This document shows, piece after piece, positions 22,593 to 24,639 of a stretch of DNA of 24,639 bases. This stretch comes from Synergistaceae bacterium UBA1358 (GTDB lineage Bacteria; Synergistota; Synergistia; Synergistales; Synergistaceae): contig DBRW01000072.1 in the NCBI GenBank assembly GCA_002306075.1, forward strand, positions 1-24,639, written 5' to 3'. The notes under the pieces are model-generated. The model was not told where the DNA came from. It made no database searches and saw nothing but the letters and a program-made list of their open reading frames with translations. The translations under genes were made by a program, and so were the position numbers. How positions within the stretch are numbered: position 1 is the stretch's first letter; each line of letters begins with the position of its first letter.

Positions 22593-23351
22593 TCATTTGC
22601 CGCGCGCCGTCTTCTGCCCTGCTGGAGAGGATGTGGGACCGACCCTGCCGTACAGGATAGCGAACCCGCTTGGCCCTCTAATGATCTTGTAGCCTACGCA
22701 GCCGTTCGAAAGAGCCTGCTTCTGCCTTTTGATATCCCTGATAGGTATCCTCAGGTGTCCGTGTGTCCATAGCGGATCTATTGGGCGGAACTCCTTTTTC
22801 AGCACAAAACGGAGATAGCCTCCGTATATCCACTCGATGGCGATAATATGGTATCCGCATGCAAGCACGTTCTGCAGGCTGAAGATATTTTGGGGCGATA
22901 CGGTCGTTATGACCGAGTCAAAACTCCTTGAAACGATGTTCTCGGCATAAAACTGTGTCAGGAACTGTATGTTGTTACCCCTGAACTCCCTGTCTACCAC
23001 GCAGAAACCCGTTACCGCAGAATGTCTGTATGTTTCGGGAGACAGATTGTAGTCGGCAAGGGATTCCCTCACCCAGTCAGGCGAGATCTTGAGGGTCCTC
23101 AGACAGACCAGGCGGCCGCCGGACCTTGCTCCGACCGCTATGCCGTCTTTGGTCAAAAATCTCCTGAGTTCTTCTTCCGTGCTTGCTGCGAAGAGGTCAC
23201 GGCTCAGACCTGAAGCCACATCGTTGTGCAGTTCGATGGATAATTTTTCATCCTTTTCTGACAGTACTTCGATCGTGCAGGGGACCGTGAGGGATCTTCC
23301 GTCGGGCAAGTGCCTTTGTATGAAGAGCTGCATCACAACATTGTTTTCCAA
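22593..23351 (-). CDS. GNAT-like N-acetyltransferase
   Basis: The 252-residue protein holds a probable GNAT fold in its middle: TGFCVVDREFRGNNIQFLTQF gives the acetyl-CoA binding motif A in weak form (R-x-x-G/N), followed by DSVITTVSPQNIFSLQNVLACGYH, the usual N-x-x-S-x-x-x-x-x-x-x-G-Y/F segment. N- and C-terminal extensions of about 100 and 60 residues are not recognised. The substrate is unknown. The start is TTG at 23351, not an ATG: GGAGG lies exactly 8 bases upstream, and the first in-frame ATG is 6 codons inside. The SD is held in a perfect 7-bp hairpin. It is convergent with the small membrane protein operon and divergent from the EamA gene. Confidence 0.78.
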   Translation of the reverse strand: MENNVVMQLFIQRHLPDGRSLTVPCTIEVLSEKDEKLSIELHNDVASGLSRDLFAASTEEELRRFLTKDGIAVGARSGGRLVCLRTLKISPDWVRESLADYNLSPETYRHSAVTGFCVVDREFRGNNIQFLTQFYAENIVSRSFDSVITTVSPQNIFSLQNVLACGYHIIAIEWIYGGYLRFVLKKEFRPIDPLWTHGHLRIPIRDIKRQKQALSNGCVGYKIIRGPSGFAILYGRVGPTSSPAGQKTARGK

Positions 23352-23577
23352 AAATCAGACCTCCTCTGATTAGAGGTTTCTTTGGTCAATAACAGGGGCC
23401 GTACAATGGTGAAATTTGTCGGTGACTGCCATTATTGCACAAAAATATATATTTGCACAATGAGCATATTGCCGTGAGGTAAAAAAAATGAAGATGATCA
23501 CGCTGGATGGAGTTATAATACGATACGTCCTGTCCACACAGAACAGGCCGGCAAACAGGATGAAAAGGGGTATCATC
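23352..23577. promoter_or_regulatory. Divergent GNAT / EamA gap with paired direct repeats
   Basis: TTGCACAA occurs twice, at 23435-23442 and 23453-23460, exactly 18 bases apart around an AT run, so both would face nearly the same side of the helix. A TATAAT at 23514-23519 lies upstream of the EamA gene without a clear -35. The repeats could be operator half-sites; no function is shown. Confidence 0.35.
23353..23371 (-). promoter_or_regulatory. Hairpin presenting the Shine-Dalgarno of the GNAT gene
   Basis: On the mRNA strand AATCAGA and TCTGATT form a perfect 7-bp stem whose 5-base loop is GGAGG, the Shine-Dalgarno of the TTG start. A GGA in a hairpin loop over the SD is the classic layout of a CsrA/RsmA site; another loop-binding protein or small RNA is equally possible. 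Confidence 0.6.
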
Positions 23578-24507
23578 ATGTCTTCAGCGGGAACGGGCAA
23601 ACCTTCAAAGGCAGCTTTGGTGTTTGCTTATCTTATGGTGTATATCATATGGGGATCCACATATCTGGGGATCAGGTTCTCGGTCGAGACGATACCGCCT
23701 TTTTTTTCGGGCGGTGCAAGATTTCTCTGCGCCGGGACCATCCTCTTCGTACTTAGGTCTGTGATGTCAGGATACAGGACGGCTGCAGAGGGATGGAAAA
23801 ACGCCTTTTATGCGTCCCTCCTGCCGTTCGTAGTCTCATACGGACTTATAACGACCGCCGAAACTGTGGTGCCGTCGTCTATAGCGGCACTTCTCGTGGC
23901 GCTGGAACCGCTCTGGTTCTGCCTGATAGGCTGGCTCTTCTTCAAGGGCGCCAGACCTTCGGGAAGTCACTATGCCGGGATAGTCTTGGGGTTCCTGGGG
24001 ATATTTTTCCTCGTGGCGGGAGACCCCAATGCCGACTTTTCCTTTGAATCTGGCTATATCATTTGGGTCATGATGCTGATCCTGAGCGGGGTCACCTGGG
24101 TGACCGGAGCCTTCATCTCTAAAAATCCCAGGATCCACGAGGACCTGCTCATGTCTTCGGGCATGCAGATGATGTGCGGCGGAGCTGTGATGATGCTGAT
24201 CCATTTCATGATCTCTGCGTTTACGGGGAATTATCGATCCATGGCCTCTTTTTCCTCCAGATCGCTCCTCGCTCTTATCTACCTGATCATATTCGGCTCT
24301 CTTGTCGCATATTCCTCTTTCCTGTGGCTCATGCGGGTACAGCCGGCAAACAGGGTCGCGACCCATGCCTTCGTCAATCCAGTCGTTGCGGTATTTCTGG
24401 GATGGTTTCTCGGAGGAGAGCGTCTGACAATGAGCATGCTGATCGCAACGCCCCTGATAGTAGCATCGGTCATCCTCCTGATAAGGGATCCGCGAAGAGA
24501 TAAATAA
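23578..24507 (+). CDS. EamA/DMT superfamily transporter
   Basis: The 309-residue protein has about ten hydrophobic segments in two homologous halves, as in EamA (drug/metabolite) exporters: LVFAYLMVYIIWGSTYLGIR and GGARFLCAGTILFVLRS in the first, VTWVTGAFISK and AYSSFLWLMRVQPANRVATH, FVNPVVAVFLGWFLGGE in the second. The motif WGSTYLGIRF and the RVATHAFVNPVVA segment are typical. Substrate is unknown; relatives export amino acids or metabolites. I start at the ATG at 23578 with AAAAGGGG about 9 bases upstream; in-frame ATGs at 23560 and 23488 have weaker SDs. Confidence 0.94.
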   Translation: MSSAGTGKPSKAALVFAYLMVYIIWGSTYLGIRFSVETIPPFFSGGARFLCAGTILFVLRSVMSGYRTAAEGWKNAFYASLLPFVVSYGLITTAETVVPSSIAALLVALEPLWFCLIGWLFFKGARPSGSHYAGIVLGFLGIFFLVAGDPNADFSFESGYIIWVMMLILSGVTWVTGAFISKNPRIHEDLLMSSGMQMMCGGAVMMLIHFMISAFTGNYRSMASFSSRSLLALIYLIIFGSLVAYSSFLWLMRVQPANRVATHAFVNPVVAVFLGWFLGGERLTMSMLIATPLIVASVILLIRDPRRDK

Positions 24508-24557
24508 GTGCCAGATGCAGGGCCTCTTTGTTCTGATTTTCCGTGCGTAATAATATG

Positions 24558-24591
24558 AAAAGATCTCAGGGAATTTTCCCTGAGATCTTTT
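24558..24591. terminator. Bidirectional terminator between EamA gene and tRNA
   Basis: AAAAGATCTCAGGG (24558-24571) and CCCTGAGATCTTTT (24578-24591) make a perfect 14-bp stem with the loop AATTTT. The A and T ends give T tracts in both directions, so it can end the EamA transcript and the minus-strand tRNA transcript. Confidence 0.9.
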
Positions 24592-24615
24592 ATATGTACA
24601 TCGGTCAAATCATTT

Positions 24616-24639
24616 TGGAGGCGGCACCCAGATTCGAAC
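24616..24639 (-). tRNA. tRNA-Cys, 3' end only (cut by right edge)
   Basis: The minus strand reads GTTCGAATC (T loop), the T-stem end TGGG, acceptor TGCCGCC, then T-CCA. The implied 5' acceptor GGCGGCA and discriminator U73 match bacterial tRNA-Cys; tRNA-Gly also has U73 but starts GC. The anticodon lies outside the window. The CCA end is encoded. Confidence 0.8.

Noticed and set aside
1..24639. CRISPR arrays, insertion sequences, prophage or attachment sites
   Set aside because: No regularly spaced repeats, transposase or integrase genes, or duplicated ends were seen; the partial tRNA at the right edge has no integrase beside it in this window.

Overview
The window looks like a chromosomal segment of an anaerobic, amino-acid-fermenting diderm bacterium, most likely a member of the Synergistota; Clostridia is the alternative. 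This placement is inference. It rests on the selenocysteine-dependent glycine/sarcosine/betaine reductase cluster, a ferredoxin-nitroreductase fusion, a short YidC without the large periplasmic domain, a secreted serpin with an SLH-like N-terminus, and roughly 50% GC. Every base range below was read from the sequence; no database search was possible.

Left part (1-3830): a serpin gene cut by the left edge (minus strand) is divergent from a plus-strand series: ferredoxin-nitroreductase, hotdog thioesterase, a lone type IV pilin-like protein and an unrecognised 204-residue protein, closed by a strong terminator at 3797-3828.

Glycine reductase cluster (3860-7887, minus strand): transcription order is grdE, grdB, grdX, an atypical thioredoxin (CVPC), grdA. 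Both grdB and grdA contain an in-frame TGA that is almost certainly read as selenocysteine (GrdB U349, GrdA U44), so naive gene calling splits both genes. Together they give component B (GrdE with GrdB), component A (GrdA) and the electron donor thioredoxin. Component C (GrdC/GrdD), thioredoxin reductase and the Sec insertion genes are not in the window. The intergenic gaps downstream of grdB and trxA hold hairpins, one of them very GC-rich. A CdaR-type regulator is transcribed divergently (8039-9193), and a 13-bp palindrome lies between it and grdE.

Housekeeping block (9326-15706): leuS and holA overlap by one base; rpsT converges on holA; then rpmH-rnpA-yidD-yidC-jag form the conserved ribosome/RNase P/membrane insertion operon. 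YidC ends in a strongly acidic tail and Jag in a basic tail.

Right part (15793-24639): a membrane sensor with Cache-like, degenerate GGDEF and intact EAL domains (minus); an HtrA/Do periplasmic protease (plus); a larE gene and an ATC-hydrolase-family gene that overlap each other (minus), larE also overlapping the end of htrA; a three-gene set of small membrane proteins resembling yqjD-yqjE-yqjK; a GNAT-like acetyltransferase whose Shine-Dalgarno sits in a hairpin loop; an EamA transporter; and the 3' end of a probable tRNA-Cys at the right edge. No CRISPR array, insertion sequence or prophage was seen, and no stretch over 300 bases lacks a gene.
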